From contig DPPH01000277.1 of NCBI GenBank assembly GCA_003539375.1, forward strand, positions 1 to 5,695: a stretch of 5,695 nt of DNA. Direction: 5' to 3'. This document shows positions 5,649-5,695 of the stretch, piece by piece (the stretch's first letter is position 1; every line of letters begins with the position of its first letter). Source of the stretch: Clostridiales bacterium. GTDB taxonomy: Bacteria > Bacillota > Clostridia > Tissierellales > Dethiosulfatibacteraceae. A model generated the notes under the pieces. It searched no databases and was not told where the DNA came from. It worked only from the letters and a program-made list of their open reading frames with translations. The position numbers and the translations under genes were made by a program.

Positions 5649-5695
5649 ATATTATTTTTGAAATTGTATTGATTTCTGATTGAGATGTGATAATG
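5649..5695. other. AT-rich edge upstream of the operon promoter
   Basis: No gene is visible here. On the plus strand TGTGATAAT (5686-5694) resembles an extended -10 element, with a poor -35-like TTGTAT 19 bases before it, so a divergent promoter for a gene beyond the edge is possible but weak. The ATG at 5693-5695 has no ribosome binding site. Confidence 0.25.

Noticed and set aside
1..5695. CRISPR array, insertion sequence, prophage or defence system
   Set aside because: No tandem repeat-spacer pattern, transposase, integrase or terminal repeats of an element were seen; the region is core translation machinery plus a peptidase.

Overview
The window looks like a low-GC Firmicutes chromosome, most plausibly from the Clostridia or Tissierellia. 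The reasons are the strongly AT-biased codons, AAGGAGG-type ribosome binding sites, a consensus sigma-A promoter, a T-box riboswitch, and an archaeal-type AspRS paired with GatCAB. Species cannot be named from the sequence alone.

Layout. Bases 1-792 (+) hold the 3' part of a gene for a secreted or envelope-type M23 (LytM-like) metallopeptidase; its 5' end lies outside the window. It converges, with only two bases between the stop codons, on a four-gene operon read on the minus strand: aspS (5279-3984), gatC (3974-3690), gatA (3679-2225) and gatB (2225-795). A 13-bp hairpin at 776-806 spans the convergent ends and probably terminates one or both units. The stretch 5280-5695 has no gene. It holds a TTGACA-17-TATAAT promoter (5648-5620) and a complete T-box leader (about 5613-5311) with Stem I, specifier loop, Stem II/III region, antiterminator and terminator.

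How the parts work together. The 431-residue AspRS carries the features of a non-discriminating enzyme, so it should make both Asp-tRNA(Asp) and the misacylated Asp-tRNA(Asn). GatCAB then amidates the latter to Asn-tRNA(Asn), and it can usually also convert Glu-tRNA(Gln) to Gln-tRNA(Gln). Aligning the specifier loop with the known B. subtilis glyQS architecture puts AAC (Asn) at the specifier position. Uncharged tRNA(Asn), the end-product tRNA of the pathway, should therefore turn the operon on. The bases read GAAC, so a Glu codon (GAA) overlaps AAC by two bases. This is the arrangement reported as a two-codon T-box for the transamidation operon of Clostridium acetobutylicum.

I do not see a wholly new system. 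The points most worth a second look are the overlapping specifier codons, an 11-nt complementary pair bracketing the leader, an unusually long perfect terminator hairpin, and the correction of the gatB start to 2225.
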